DNA of 64,000 nt from Oceanobacillus jordanicus (GCF_022095695.1 NZ_JAIFZM010000008.1:124001-188000), one strand, 5' to 3'; positions 9,243 through 19,340 are shown, counted from the stretch's first letter. Notes: generated from the sequence alone by a model not told the origin. Made by a program: numbers and translations.

Positions 9243-10277
9243 TTACTTCATAATTTGATTTGCTAGATATTGAGCATCATTTCCCACACCTTGTAAAAGA
9301 GCCGATCCACGTCTATATTGCCATGGAAGTCCCAAAAAGTATAAACCTGTCACATTAGTTACTCCTCTATCATGAATTGGTTTATCATTTTCATCAATTA
9401 TCCCTGCAACTTCCAACCAACTATAGTCAGATGTGAAGCCGGTAGCCCATATTACGTTTTGTACATTATGTGAAGATTCACCGTTGAAAGTAACTGTATT
9501 TCCATTACAATTTGAAGTTCTTCCTTTAACAATTACCTTTCCTTCTTTAATTGCTTTTTTTAATTCAAATCCAAATATAGGATCCCCTCTATTTTGAATC
9601 TTTCTTCCTATGTATGATTTTGAGGAAGCTTTCAATATACCAACTTTATCGAACCACCAGAATATGCTACGTTTGCCTACTATTAAAGGCATAAAACTTA
9701 ATCTTTGGCTAGTTGATAAATATACTCCCCTTTCTCGAGAAATTTCTTCTGCAATCTGTGCACCACTATTCCCACCACCGACCACTAATACATTCCCCTC
9801 TACTAATTGAGAGGGATTTCGATACTCGGATGAATGCAAATGTAAAACATCTTTCGATAGATCATTTGCAAATGTTGGAATCCGTGGCTTCTGAAATGGT
9901 CCTGTTGCAATTACGACATTCTTAGCTTGATACTCTGTTTGATTTGATGTTATATGAAATAAGTTCTCCTTCCTTCTAACCGTTATTACTTCGGTATCAA
10001 AGCGAATAGGTAAATTAAATGTTTCTACATATGCTTTTAGATAATTTGCTATTTCGTCTTTTTTAGGGTATTCATGAGCCCTACCTTTTAGCTCTAATCC
10101 CGGTAACGAGCTATATAACCTTGGTGTAAATAAAACAAGCGAATCATATCGATTTTTCCATATCTCCCCCACCTTGCTATTCCTCTCTAAGATTAAGAAA
10201 GAATGGTTATGTTGTTTTAAGTAATAACCCATTGCTAGTCCTGCTTGGCCCGCCCCAATTACTATAGTTTCATACAT
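9243..10277 (-). CDS. FAD/NAD(P)-dependent monooxygenase-like oxidoreductase (CzcO/ArsO type)
   Basis: A 344-residue flavoprotein of the flavin-containing monooxygenase/CzcO group. The FAD-binding Rossmann motif GAGQAG is at residues ~8-13, the GEIWKNRYDSLVLFTPR stretch typical of the family follows at ~37-53, and a second dinucleotide motif VVGGGNSGAQIAEE lies near 165-178. ATG (ATGF in WATGFTSDY) occurs near residue 280. Such proteins are often found beside metal or metalloid resistance genes; substrate unknown. It is transcribed away from cadC with 142 bp between, where CadC could control both. AAGGAG lies upstream at longer than usual spacing. Confidence 0.85.
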   Translation of the reverse strand: MYETIVIGAGQAGLAMGYYLKQHNHSFLILERNSKVGEIWKNRYDSLVLFTPRLYSSLPGLELKGRAHEYPKKDEIANYLKAYVETFNLPIRFDTEVITVRRKENLFHITSNQTEYQAKNVVIATGPFQKPRIPTFANDLSKDVLHLHSSEYRNPSQLVEGNVLVVGGGNSGAQIAEEISRERGVYLSTSQRLSFMPLIVGKRSIFWWFDKVGILKASSKSYIGRKIQNRGDPIFGFELKKAIKEGKVIVKGRTSNCNGNTVTFNGESSHNVQNVIWATGFTSDYSWLEVAGIIDENDKPIHDRGVTNVTGLYFLGLPWQYRRGSALLQGVGNDAQYLANQIMK

Positions 10278-10349
10278 TTTCTATCACTTCCAGCTCCTTA
10301 ATATATAGGATTATATTAACACATTAAAATACTCATTTGAATATAATAA

Positions 10350-10410
10350 TTGACAAATATTATTAATGTGAATAAACTTTAAACAAATAGTCAAATAATC
10401 ATTAGAATGA
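10350..10410 (+). promoter_or_regulatory. cadC promoter and CadC-type operator
   Basis: TTGACA (10350-10355), 17 bp, then TAAACT (10373-10378) make a plausible sigma-A promoter. Just downstream, 10391-10410 reads TCAAATAATCATTAGAATGA. This is close to the known CadC operator pattern of TCAAAT and ATTTGAATGA half-sites. Its position across the start of the transcript fits repression released by Cd/Pb/Zn. Confidence 0.65.
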
Positions 10411-10419
10411 GGTGAGCAA

Positions 10420-10803
10420 ATGAGTAAAAAAAGGGTTTCTAATACTTCCAAAGATACATGTGAGACGTTTTGTTTTGATCAAGAAAAAGTAAATAGAATT
10501 CAACCACAAATTGAACAAGTTAACGGAGTTGAAATGACCTTCAAGGCCTTAGCTGATGCAACCCGGGTAAAAATAGCTTATGCACTAACATTAGAGGATG
10601 AATTGTGTGTATGTGATGTCGCTAATATTATAGGTTCAACAACAGCCACTGCATCTCATCATTTACGATTGTTGCGTAATATGGGCTTGGCTAAGTATCG
10701 TAAAGAAGGAAAATTAGTTTTTTATTCACTAGAAGATGGCCATGTAAGGAAGCTAGTAGAAGTAGCCCTGACGCTTCAAAAGGAGAGTGTTACCGTTGAG
10801 TGA
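10420..10803 (+). CDS. cadC: ArsR/SmtB-family metal-responsive repressor CadC
   Basis: A 127-residue winged-helix repressor. The soft-metal site Cys pairs are present: Cys14 and Cys18 in TCETFCFD, and Cys63 and Cys65 in ELCVCDV, the four-Cys pattern that senses Cd, Pb and Bi. The recognition helix is [13 protein letters not shown], and [12 protein letters not shown] near the C-terminus resembles the second (alpha-5) site. It starts with ATG after GAGGTGAG and overlaps cadA by 8 bp. It should repress the cadCA operon through the operator just upstream. Confidence 0.95.
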   Translation: MSKKRVSNTSKDTCETFCFDQEKVNRIQPQIEQVNGVEMTFKALADATRVKIAYALTLEDELCVCDVANIIGSTTATASHHLRLLRNMGLAKYRKEGKLVFYSLEDGHVRKLVEVALTLQKESVTVE

Positions 10804-12943
10804 TACAATAGAGGACAAAAGTGTATATCGTGTTGAAGGATTTTCATGTGCGAACTGTGCAGGTAAGTTCGAAAAAAATGTGAAGAATCTTCCTGGAGTC
10901 CAAGATGCGAAGGTTAATTTTGGAGCATCTAAAATTTCTGTTTATGGAGAAACGTCAGTTGAAGAGTTAGAAAAAGCAGGCGCTTTTGAAAGTCTTAAAG
11001 TATCACCTGAAAAGCCTATTAGAGAAGCAAAAAAAGAAATTGAAAAAGAAAAAAAGGAACCATTCTATAAAAGGCACAGTACGTTATTATATGCTTCCTT
11101 ATTAATTATTTTTGGTTATGTATCTCAGATTGTTAATGGAGAAGACAACTTTATCACTTCTTTATTATTTGCGACATCCATTGTAATTGGTGGGTACTCC
11201 CTTTTTAAAGTTGGAATTCAAAATCTAATTCGTCTTGACTTCGACATGAAAACACTTATGACCGTTGCCATTATTGGCGCTGCTATTATTGGTGAATGGG
11301 CGGAAGGTGCCATAGTTGTTATTCTCTTTGCAATAAGTGAAGCTCTAGAAAGATTCTCAATGGATAGGGCAAGACAATCCATTCGATCCTTAATGGATAT
11401 TGCACCAAAAGAGGCGCTCATTAGACGAAATGGCCAGGATATGATGATTCATGTCAATAACATCGCTATTGGGGATATTATGATTGTTAAACCGGGTCAG
11501 AAGATTTCTATGGATGGTGTAGTTCTTCGTGGTAACTCTGCAGTCAACCAGGCAACAATCACTGGTGAATCGGTACCAGTTGGAAAAACAGTTGAAGACG
11601 AGGTTTTTGCAGGTACACTAAATGAAGAAGGTTTACTTGAGGTAGAAATAACAAAACTAGTTGAAGATACAACCATTTCTAAAATTATCCATCTTGTAGA
11701 GGAAGCACAAAGTGAACGTGCTCCGTCTCAAGCCTTTGTTGATAAGTTTGCTAAATATTACACACCTATAATTATGGGGATAGCGGCATTAGTTGCTATT
11801 GTACCTCCTTTGTTTTTTGATGGAAGTTGGGAAACATGGGTTTATCAAGGATTAGCTGTTCTGGTGGTAGGTTGCCCTTGTGCTTTGGTTATTTCTACTC
11901 CGATTTCCATTGTGTCAGCAATCGGAAATGCTGCTAAAAAGGGTGTTCTCGTAAAAGGCGGTATTTATTTAGAAGAAATTGGTTCACTAAAAGCTATTGC
12001 ATTTGATAAGACGGGTACACTAACAAAAGGAGTGCCAGTTGTAACTGATTATAAAATGTTAAACCATAATACAAATCAGAAAGAACTATTGTCCATCATA
12101 ACTGCATTGGAATATCATTCCCAACATCCTCTTGCTTCAGCAATTATGAAAATGGCAGAAGAAGAGAACGCTCCTTATACTGAAGTTGTAGTAGATGATT
12201 TCAACTCTATAACTGGTAAAGGTATTAAGGGTACAATAAACGGAATAACGTACTACATTGGTAGTCCAAAACTCTTTAAGGAATTATTAACAGTTGGTTT
12301 TAGTAAGGAACTAAAAGAAATTATTACAACTCTACAAAATCAAGGTAAAACTGCAATGATTATTGGAACTGAAAAAGAAATACATGCCGTTATTGCAGTT
12401 GCAGATGAAGTACGTGATTCAAGTAAGGAAGTTGTTAGTAGGTTACATCAAATCGGAATCAAAAAAACGATTATGCTTACAGGTGATAACAAAGGCACCG
12501 CAAAAGCTATCGGAGATTATGTTGGAGTATCAGATGTTCAGGCAGAACTTTTACCACAAGACAAATTAGATTATATTAAACAATTAAGATCCGAGTACGG
12601 TAATGTAGGAATGGTCGGAGATGGCATCAATGATGCCCCTGCTCTAGCTGCCTCTACGGTTGGAATTGCTATGGGGGGAGCTGGTACAGATACAGCACTC
12701 GAAACAGCAGATGTTGCATTGATGGCTGATGATTTAAGAAAGCTTCCATTTACAGTGAAATTAAGTCGTAAAACTTTAAATATCATTAAGCAGAATATCA
12801 CCTTTGCACTCGCTATTAAGTTGATTGCTTTATTGTTGGTGGTTCCCGGTTGGTTAACCCTATGGATTGCAATTATTTCAGATATGGGGGCAACTCTCCT
12901 AGTTGCATTAAATGGGTTACGACTCATGAGAGTGAAAGAATAG
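10796..12943 (+). CDS. cadA: Cd2+/Zn2+/Pb2+-exporting P1B-type ATPase CadA
   Basis: A 715-residue metal pump. The N-terminal domain carries GFSCANC (Cys18/Cys21). The core has TGES (~257), the membrane metal site CPC (360-362), the phosphorylated Asp404 in DKTGT, the HP motif in SQHPLA, and [10 protein letters not shown]. The TTG start at 10796 overlaps the cadC stop (TTGAGTGA), with AGGAGAG 8 bp upstream; the same coupled arrangement is known in staphylococcal cadCA. Sequence and context say Cd/Zn/Pb export rather than copper. A hairpin follows the stop. Confidence 0.96.
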   Translation: MSDTIEDKSVYRVEGFSCANCAGKFEKNVKNLPGVQDAKVNFGASKISVYGETSVEELEKAGAFESLKVSPEKPIREAKKEIEKEKKEPFYKRHSTLLYASLLIIFGYVSQIVNGEDNFITSLLFATSIVIGGYSLFKVGIQNLIRLDFDMKTLMTVAIIGAAIIGEWAEGAIVVILFAISEALERFSMDRARQSIRSLMDIAPKEALIRRNGQDMMIHVNNIAIGDIMIVKPGQKISMDGVVLRGNSAVNQATITGESVPVGKTVEDEVFAGTLNEEGLLEVEITKLVEDTTISKIIHLVEEAQSERAPSQAFVDKFAKYYTPIIMGIAALVAIVPPLFFDGSWETWVYQGLAVLVVGCPCALVISTPISIVSAIGNAAKKGVLVKGGIYLEEIGSLKAIAFDKTGTLTKGVPVVTDYKMLNHNTNQKELLSIITALEYHSQHPLASAIMKMAEEENAPYTEVVVDDFNSITGKGIKGTINGITYYIGSPKLFKELLTVGFSKELKEIITTLQNQGKTAMIIGTEKEIHAVIAVADEVRDSSKEVVSRLHQIGIKKTIMLTGDNKGTAKAIGDYVGVSDVQAELLPQDKLDYIKQLRSEYGNVGMVGDGINDAPALAASTVGIAMGGAGTDTALETADVALMADDLRKLPFTVKLSRKTLNIIKQNITFALAIKLIALLLVVPGWLTLWIAIISDMGATLLVALNGLRLMRVKE

Positions 12944-12950
12944 ATGAAAA

Positions 12951-12980
12951 AGGGCTTCCCGGTTTTTCTGGAAAGCCCTC
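12951..12980 (+). terminator. Probable terminator after cadA
   Basis: AGGGCTTCC pairs with GGAAAGCCCT with one bulged A. The run after it is only partly T-rich, so some read-through into cadD is possible. Confidence 0.65.
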
Positions 12981-13039
12981 TTCTAATAGACTAGAGGTTA
13001 ACACATTATTACTTAATATAAATTAGGAGATGTTGATCA

Positions 13040-13654
13040 ATGGCTACAACGCTTATCTCAGCTTTTGCCGTATTTTTATCAACAAGTATAGATTACATAA
13101 TAATATTAGTAGTATTGTTCTCAAAATTTAAAAAGCAAAAAAATGGTGTTAAGAATATTGGGTTAGGGCAATATCTTGGACTAACTATCTTAATTGTAAT
13201 TAGTCTTTTAGCTGCAAGTGGACTTGCCTTCTTTTCACAAAAGTGGATTGGTTTATTAGGATTACTACCTATTTATATAGGTCTCAAGGAATTATTCAAA
13301 TCTGAAGACGAAGAGGATCAGGATAGAAAAGAAATCTTAGAATCAACTAGCAAGTTCAGTAAATTATTTCTTAGTGTAACAGTAATTTCTTTAGCAGCCG
13401 GAGGGGATAACTTAGGTGTGTACATCCCTTATTTCACAACATTAAATATCTTTGGACTATCTGCTACAATCATTATATTTTACGTGTTATCTGCCGTTTT
13501 ACTATATATTTGTTACCGTTTATCCACCTTTAAGGCAGTTTCAGAAACAGTAGAAAAATATCAAAGAATAATTGTTCCCATTGTATTTGTTCCTTTAGGT
13601 ATTATGATTATGTACGAAAATGGGACTTTTAGTATGTTAGTGAATTTATTTTAA
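13040..13654 (+). CDS. cadD: CadD-family cadmium resistance transporter
   Basis: A 204-residue membrane protein with about five to six hydrophobic segments. The family signatures are STSIDYIIILVVLFSK near residues 14-29, GQYLGLTILI near 44-53, LLGLLPIYIGLKEL near 73-86, and the conserved SLAAGGDNLGVYIPYF near 116-131. An acidic loop (EDEEDQDRKE) lies in the middle. Known CadD proteins give cadmium resistance by efflux. It has its own GGAGATG site and lies 96 bp behind cadA, completing a cadCA-cadD cluster. Confidence 0.93.
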   Translation: MATTLISAFAVFLSTSIDYIIILVVLFSKFKKQKNGVKNIGLGQYLGLTILIVISLLAASGLAFFSQKWIGLLGLLPIYIGLKELFKSEDEEDQDRKEILESTSKFSKLFLSVTVISLAAGGDNLGVYIPYFTTLNIFGLSATIIIFYVLSAVLLYICYRLSTFKAVSETVEKYQRIIVPIVFVPLGIMIMYENGTFSMLVNLF

Positions 13655-13773
13655 TGTTTTAGAATGATCAGCGCTTGTTTATGAATATTGTTTGAACAAT
13701 GCTTGCTTAATTTAAATTTATAAGAAATAGATGATACTATTAACTCTACATAATAAATTTAGAGAGGTGTTTT

Positions 13774-14445
13774 ATGAAAGGTTCGCCATTAAAAATTATA
13801 GTAATAATCACGTTGATTGTCGTTGCACTAATAGTTGTACTGGTTGTATTAAATAATAATTCTTCTCAATCTAAGCTAGGGACAACCTTTGAAGATCAAC
13901 CTTCTATTGAGGGGCAGCCAACATTGGGTGATGCAGATGCTCCGGTAACAGTAGTAGAATTTGGAGATTTTAAGTGTCCATCCTGTAAAGCATGGGGAGA
14001 AACCATTTATCCACAGTTAGTAAGTGATTATGTAGATACTGGTAAAGTCAAATTTTCGTTTATAAATGTACTATTTCACGGAGAAGAATCAAAATTAGGT
14101 TCACTGGCAGCAGAATCAGTTTATAATCAAAACCCTGAAGCATATTGGGATTTTCATAAGGAACTTTTCAATGAACAACCTAGTGAAAACCATGACAGCA
14201 AATGGATAACAACGGAGAAGATATTGGAAGTTGCTAAAAGTGTATCAAATATCGATACAGAGAAATTAAAATCAGATATCGAAACCAATGCAGCCATGAA
14301 TGAGATTAATAAAGATACAGAGCTAGTAAATAAGTTTGAAGTAAAACTTACACCAACTATTATGATAAACGATATAATGATTGAAGATCCTTTTGATTAT
14401 GAGGTAATCAAACAAGTAATAGATAAAGAATTAGAGGATAATTAG
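13774..14445 (+). CDS. bdbD: Thiol-disulfide oxidoreductase, BdbD/DsbA type
   Basis: A 223-residue membrane-anchored thioredoxin-fold protein. One N-terminal transmembrane segment (residues ~7-28) is followed by an extracellular DsbA-like domain with active site CPSC (Cys68, Cys71) and the cis-Pro loop KLTPTIMIND near 196-205. It introduces disulfides into exported proteins. It is followed by bdbC after only 3 bp, so the two form an oxidant/re-oxidase pair. The upstream GAGAGGTG site is good. Its place inside a metal resistance region is of interest because Cd2+ attacks thiols. Confidence 0.93.
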   Translation: MKGSPLKIIVIITLIVVALIVVLVVLNNNSSQSKLGTTFEDQPSIEGQPTLGDADAPVTVVEFGDFKCPSCKAWGETIYPQLVSDYVDTGKVKFSFINVLFHGEESKLGSLAAESVYNQNPEAYWDFHKELFNEQPSENHDSKWITTEKILEVAKSVSNIDTEKLKSDIETNAAMNEINKDTELVNKFEVKLTPTIMINDIMIEDPFDYEVIKQVIDKELEDN

Positions 14446-14448
14446 ATT

Positions 14449-14874
14449 ATGGGTAAATTGGATAGTAAACAATTTTTGCTATATCTTGCTTGGTTAGTAT
14501 CCGTAATTGCAACACTAGGTAGCCTTTACTTTAGTGAGATAAGAGGGTTTATTCCTTGTGAACTTTGTTGGTATCAACGTATTTTAATGTATCCATTATC
14601 GTTAATGCTCGGAATAGCAACATTTCAAAATGATTTATCTATTAGAATTTATGTTCTTCCTATGGCAATTATAGGCTGGTCTATTTCCCTCTTTCACTAT
14701 TTAGAGCAGAAAGTTCCAGGGCTTGCAGCAATTAAACCATGTGCAAATGGTGTTCCATGTAGTGCTGAATATATTAATTGGCTTGGATTTATTACAATAC
14801 CATTTTTAGCATTCGTTGCTTTCACTCTAATTATCATATTTATGCTATTTATTAAGAATCCAAAAAAAGTCTAA
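14449..14874 (+). CDS. bdbC: Disulfide bond formation protein BdbC (DsbB family)
   Basis: A 141-residue protein with four transmembrane segments. The first extracellular Cys pair is CELC (Cys37, Cys40) and the second is in KPCANGVPC (~103 and ~109). DsbB-family proteins re-oxidise the DsbA partner and pass electrons to quinones. It starts 3 bp after the bdbD stop and is clearly co-transcribed. A terminator follows ~95 bp later. Confidence 0.94.
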   Translation: MGKLDSKQFLLYLAWLVSVIATLGSLYFSEIRGFIPCELCWYQRILMYPLSLMLGIATFQNDLSIRIYVLPMAIIGWSISLFHYLEQKVPGLAAIKPCANGVPCSAEYINWLGFITIPFLAFVAFTLIIIFMLFIKNPKKV

Positions 14875-14969
14875 TATTGTAGTGGTTTTAGATTTGATTA
14901 GCAATGTGTTGTTACTATGGTAGTGGCGAAGGTTTAAGACAGAAGATTCAACAGAGAATGAAATAAAGG

Positions 14970-15010
14970 AGCTAAATGCTTATGTTCTAAGCATTTAGCT
15001 TCTTTTTATT
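14970..15010 (+). terminator. Rho-independent terminator after bdbDC
   Basis: A 13-bp stem (AGCTAAATGCTTA with its complement), 5-base loop, and TCTTTTTATT tail. Confidence 0.9.
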
Positions 15011-15674
15011 ACCAGCCCTATATAGACAGTAATAAATCAACGTAGATTTATTTACAAAGGGAAACCCCGACTTATTAAGAGGCCGCTTTTTGTTAAGCGA
15101 ACGTCAAAAAAACGCTATTTTAATCGAATGGTAACTTTATTAGAACGGTAAAAAAATATATTTCTACAACTCTCAACATGCACACTTTTTATTAATGTTG
15201 ATGAAATAGAAATGTAATAATTATATGTCTAAAAAAACTGGCGAAAGATGTTACACTAGTGGATATTATGTACATAGATTTTTAGCGATACTGAGGTTTG
15301 GAAGAAACTTAAGTGAACCAGGAAGCCTACAAAAAATATGATTTTATGATACTTATGAATGATGTGTTTGCCTATGCACTAAATGGTATCAGTATGGCTA
15401 TTAAAGCAAAGCGAGTTTGTCTATATTGTCGGTGCAGACGAGCCCCCTGGTAAGTTGGTTGCTCATACTCCTTAGGGGGTTCTGAAGATCTTTGAGATAT
15501 AAATTGCTAGAAGAAGTACAACTTTCCTAATGCCGACCGCCTTCCCTATTATTTTGGGAATTAACGCGTTTATCGGAACATGGGGGAGTGGATTGAGTGT
15601 TCGTAGTTCTTAAATTTTAGCCTAATAGATACAAAAATACCATTATGGTACAGAGGGAAGGGGAAGGCAAAAAG
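15011..15674. other. Gene-free stretch, possible decayed coding DNA
   Basis: No intact frame is seen. Plus-strand pieces around 15408-15600 read like broken membrane-protein fragments (LMPTAFPIILGINAFIGTWGSG), with stops between them. I cannot assign them. The last part holds the AAGGGGAAGG ribosome binding site of the M23 gene. Confidence 0.4.
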
Positions 15675-17045
15675 ATGAAAAAAGGTGTTTCACTTATGCT
15701 TGCAACAACTTTGACAGTCACAACCATTACTTTTAACGGAAGTATAGCCTCCGCGGAAACAATCGACGGACTGGACCAAAAAATTAATGAATTAGAGAAA
15801 GAGCAAAACGAGTTAAAAGAAAAACAAGGTGATATTTCTGGGAATAAAGAAAACACAGAAGGTAAGATGGATAAGAATGAAAAAAAGCAAGAAACGGTTG
15901 ATAGCGAAATTAAAACCATTGATGATAAATTAACTAAAACTCAAGAGGATATCACTGCAAAAGAACAAGAGATCACTTCAACTGACAATGAAATCACGAA
16001 GCTTCAAGAAAGAATGAAAGAATTAAAAGAAGAAATAAAAGTATTAAAGGAACGTATTAAAGAGCGGGATGAACTAATAAAAGATCGTCTCCGTGCTATT
16101 CAGCAAAGCGGTGGCAATATGAAATATATTGAAGTTATTCTAGGGTCAAAAAGCTTTGGTGACTTCATTAACCGTAGCTCAGCTGTTAATAAAATAATGG
16201 ATCAAGATAAAACCATTATGGAAGAACAACAAGCTGACAAAGTAAAACTTGAGGCTAACAAAGTAGAAGTAGAAGAGAGTAAAGCTGTCGTTGAAGAAAA
16301 AAAGGTGGCTCTAGAAAACCAAAAGGAAGAACTAGTTGCATTGAAAGATGATCTGGGTGACCAAAGTATAGAAAAGAAGACGTTAATGGCCGAGCTAAAA
16401 GAAGAACACGCAGGTCTTGAAGAATACAAAGTCAGCTTAGAAGAAGAACAAAAGATTCTAGCAGCTCAATCTTCAGCAATAGAGAAAACCAAGGAGCTTA
16501 AGCAATCAGAAAAAGGAAAGCTACAACAATTAGCACGTGAAGAAGCTGAACAAGAAAAATCAGCCTCTACACCATCTTCTTCTAATGGATCCAATAAAAA
16601 TGACAGAGTGTCTTCTCAATCAAATAGTGGGAGCGGACAGTTTATCTGGCCAGCAGCAGGACCAAAGACATCTGATTATGGAATGCGGCTTCATCCAATC
16701 CAAGGTGTGAAAAAACTTCATGCAGGGATGGACATTGGTTCAACTTCTGGGACAACATTAAAAGCAGTAGCATCTGGTGTTGTTATCAGTGCAGGACGGA
16801 TGGGGGGATATGGAAATGCTATTATGATTACACATAATTTAAATGGCAAAACTTATACGACACTATATGCACATCTAAACAGTATTTCCGTCTCAGCGGG
16901 ACAGACCGTTTCTCAAGGTGAGAACATCGGACAAACAGGTAATACAGGTAATTCTACTGGTCCACATTTACATTTTGAAGTACATGAAGGTGGCTGGAAC
17001 GCAGCAAAAAGTAACTCGGTAAATCCAATGACTTTTATGAAGTAA
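15675..17045 (+). CDS. Secreted M23 peptidase / EnvC-like murein hydrolase activator
   Basis: A 456-residue exported protein. The signal peptide is MKKGVSLML to about ASAE (residue 28). Residues ~30-290 are charged heptad-like coiled coil with a kinked region ILGSKSFGDFINRSSAVN near 154-171. A Ser/Asn-rich linker follows. The C-terminal LytM/M23 domain (~320-456) has the zinc ligands in HAGMDIG (H..xD) and the HLHFEVH motif. It probably cuts peptidoglycan cross-links or activates a cutter at the cell surface, like PcsB/CwlO-type proteins. The ATG at 15675 has AAGGGGAAGG upstream; an ATG at 15645 is less likely. A terminator follows. Confidence 0.92.
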   Translation: MKKGVSLMLATTLTVTTITFNGSIASAETIDGLDQKINELEKEQNELKEKQGDISGNKENTEGKMDKNEKKQETVDSEIKTIDDKLTKTQEDITAKEQEITSTDNEITKLQERMKELKEEIKVLKERIKERDELIKDRLRAIQQSGGNMKYIEVILGSKSFGDFINRSSAVNKIMDQDKTIMEEQQADKVKLEANKVEVEESKAVVEEKKVALENQKEELVALKDDLGDQSIEKKTLMAELKEEHAGLEEYKVSLEEEQKILAAQSSAIEKTKELKQSEKGKLQQLAREEAEQEKSASTPSSSNGSNKNDRVSSQSNSGSGQFIWPAAGPKTSDYGMRLHPIQGVKKLHAGMDIGSTSGTTLKAVASGVVISAGRMGGYGNAIMITHNLNGKTYTTLYAHLNSISVSAGQTVSQGENIGQTGNTGNSTGPHLHFEVHEGGWNAAKSNSVNPMTFMK

Positions 17046-17106
17046 CCTACTTTTAAAATTCATTTGATTTCTAAAGAAAAAGTAACATGATTCATAATCG
17101 TCTAAG

Positions 17107-17146
17107 AAAAGTGGTACGCTCCAAAGAATTGGAACGTACCACTTTT
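17107..17146. terminator. Bidirectional Rho-independent terminator
   Basis: An 18-bp near-perfect stem (AAAAGTGGTACG start, one internal mismatch) with a 4-base loop and T runs, between the convergent M23 and CopD genes. Confidence 0.9.
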
Positions 17147-17208
17147 CATTTATTCTGGTTTTGTCGACACCTGATCATTTTTCTTTAGTACTATATTGTA
17201 TTTTTCTC

Positions 17209-18354
17209 TTACTGAATACCCAACATTATTCCAACATACATGGATAGAACCATAAAAAATGCAGAAAATGTAGAAAGAAACACCGAATTCCTTTTAACAG
17301 CGGCAAAAACGGTTAAAACCATAAATAATAAACCTAAACCTAATAACAAGTAACTTTCCATTCCAAACGAAACTGTTACATTAAAAATGTCTGAACTATT
17401 TGCATTTTGTATTACATCCACAATTTCCCCGTCATATATAGTTTTAAAAAGTGGTGAAGGACCTTCTGTTCTTAACAACATATAGATTTGATGTGGCGGC
17501 CATGACTGTCCCATAAATGCTGTTAATCCAAAAACAATCAAAGCATAAGCACTTTCCGCTCTTGCCCATTTTAGAGGATTGAATGATGCTTGGTTATTAT
17601 TTTTCCTAAACAGAATTCCATTAATAAATGCAAAAAGAACTAATGAAATAATAAATATATGTTTTAATAACAATGCTTGTCCATAATTTACGATGAGGCC
17701 ATTTTGATATTCTTGTAAAACAGTTGCATTTGGATCATCATAGGAATTAATATCAATTACCATTGTAAAATAACCAGCAATAATAGTAGTAGCTAGGCAG
17801 ATTATAGCAACAGGAGTAAACCACTTAAGAAATGCTGGCCAATAATTTCTATTTTTTGAGAACCAACTTACAACAAATAAAACCCCAATCCAAATGGTTA
17901 CCGCAAGAAAATGTAGTGAATGGAAAAGAAATCCTTGCCATTCTGTAATTGTTGCAGCATGGCTGGACCTAGTATATCCGAAAAGCATTAGCAAAGTAAG
18001 AACAAGTGCCCATGTGATTAAATGTGTTTTTGAATTGAAGTTTTTTGCTAATAATACACATATTAAAATAATAGACACAAGAGTTATAAACAACCATGCT
18101 TTTCCTATTTCAAAGGTAAATACAACATTTTTTAGAACTAACCAGAAGTCATAATCACCTGCTAATATATTTGCAGTAGAAAAAACTGGTAAAAAGGAAG
18201 CTATAGGTATGATTCCGGCGGCTAAATAAAGAACTTTCCTTGGTATGTATATAGTTGGCCTTTTACTTTCTGAAACTAAAGATAGAATAAAATAACCGAT
18301 TAGTACGGAAAAACAAATATACAGCAAAAATTCAGTTAGTGAAATTAATAGCAT
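17209..18354 (-). CDS. CopD-family copper transport membrane protein
   Basis: A 381-residue polytopic protein with about nine hydrophobic segments. It contains the copper-resistance D domain: HSLHFLAVTIWIGVLFVVSWF near residues 145-165 with the conserved His and Trp, and a later KHIFIISLVL. In Bacillus the YcnJ protein joins CopC and CopD in one chain; here they are separate, with CopC directly upstream and a 14-bp gap. The family is linked to copper uptake or resistance; direction cannot be read from sequence. The gene ends at the bidirectional terminator. Confidence 0.88.
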   Translation of the reverse strand: MLLISLTEFLLYICFSVLIGYFILSLVSESKRPTIYIPRKVLYLAAGIIPIASFLPVFSTANILAGDYDFWLVLKNVVFTFEIGKAWLFITLVSIILICVLLAKNFNSKTHLITWALVLTLLMLFGYTRSSHAATITEWQGFLFHSLHFLAVTIWIGVLFVVSWFSKNRNYWPAFLKWFTPVAIICLATTIIAGYFTMVIDINSYDDPNATVLQEYQNGLIVNYGQALLLKHIFIISLVLFAFINGILFRKNNNQASFNPLKWARAESAYALIVFGLTAFMGQSWPPHQIYMLLRTEGPSPLFKTIYDGEIVDVIQNANSSDIFNVTVSFGMESYLLLGLGLLFMVLTVFAAVKRNSVFLSTFSAFFMVLSMYVGIMLGIQ

Positions 18355-18368
18355 AAAGCACCTCTTTC

Positions 18369-18989
18369 TTATTTTTTCCGTTTACCAAATATCATCCATA
18401 CTACTAATAAAATACCAACGGTAATTAGAAAAATAACAATTACAGATACTACAGAAGATTCCTCACTATCATTGCTGGTTTGTTGTTCAGTTGAGGTTTG
18501 CTTCTCTGAATCTTGATTTATATCATTTCCATTTCCCTCTTCATCATTTTTTAGATCTTTATTTTCTATACTTTCATCTTTAGTTTGAATTTCATTATCC
18601 TCGGATTTTTTGTCTTCAACTTCCTTTATAGTAAATGAATATTGATTTTCAATAAGATGACCGTCTGCCCCAATTATTTTCCAATTCACATGATATGTAT
18701 CCGGCTCAAGTAATTCCTGAAATGTTGCATTTAATACATTATCTGTTATCTCAACAGACAAGGGTTGAATTTCTTTCCCACTATCATTTACAAGGGAGAG
18801 TGTACTTCCATTTTCAATTTTAGTGTTGAAGGTTAACTCTATACTATTTACGCTTTTTTTTAGTTGCTGGCCATCGGTTGGTGTTGATTTCTCAAGAACA
18901 GAATGTGCACTAGCGATGCTAAAGGGGATAATACTGAACAACAAAAGCACTGCAACTATAAACAAATAAAACTCTCTAATTTTAAACAT
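18369..18989 (-). CDS. CopC-domain copper-binding protein, membrane anchored
   Basis: A 206-residue surface protein. The signal peptide ends at SIASAH, leaving the His of the CopC Cu(II) site at the new N-terminus (HSVLEKSTP). The domain continues with the IELTFN strand and the WKIIGADGHLIENQYSF motif, which supplies the Asp and His ligands (~108-124). A highly acidic, Gln/Ser-rich linker (~126-175), one transmembrane segment and KRKK at the C-terminus anchor it. It is co-transcribed with the CopD gene downstream. Confidence 0.9.
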   Translation of the reverse strand: MFKIREFYLFIVAVLLLFSIIPFSIASAHSVLEKSTPTDGQQLKKSVNSIELTFNTKIENGSTLSLVNDSGKEIQPLSVEITDNVLNATFQELLEPDTYHVNWKIIGADGHLIENQYSFTIKEVEDKKSEDNEIQTKDESIENKDLKNDEEGNGNDINQDSEKQTSTEQQTSNDSEESSVVSVIVIFLITVGILLVVWMIFGKRKK

Positions 18990-19187
18990 GAGATCTTCCC
19001 TTCTCTAAGTCATCAAATTTACGTATATCAGAATAATATCATTAACTGAATAAAAGATATTTACCCAGTACCAATTGTTAGTAAATCGTCATAATGAAGC
19101 GAAGAATACTTTATTGACAAAAGGTAATTTCTCGTTAAATCCATAATACTTTTGTAAACATAGCTATTACCAACATTCTCATTAAAA

Positions 19188-19214
19188 GGCTTCGTCAAAT
19201 ATAATGACGAAGCC
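19188..19214 (-). terminator. Probable terminator after czcD
   Basis: A 10-bp stem (GGCTTCGTCA with TGACGAAGCC) with 7 bases between the arms and TTTTAATG after it on the minus strand. The rest of 18990-19340 shows no gene; it must hold the copC-copD promoter, which I could not place. Confidence 0.7.
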
Positions 19215-19340
19215 AAATTTAATTCACATCAGAATTTATTTTCTTACTCTTAAACCTTCAATACTAACTTTAATCTATATGTTAATTAGAAGTTTTACTT
19301 AACAACGGTACTCTTGTTTTAATACATTTAATTATTATTT

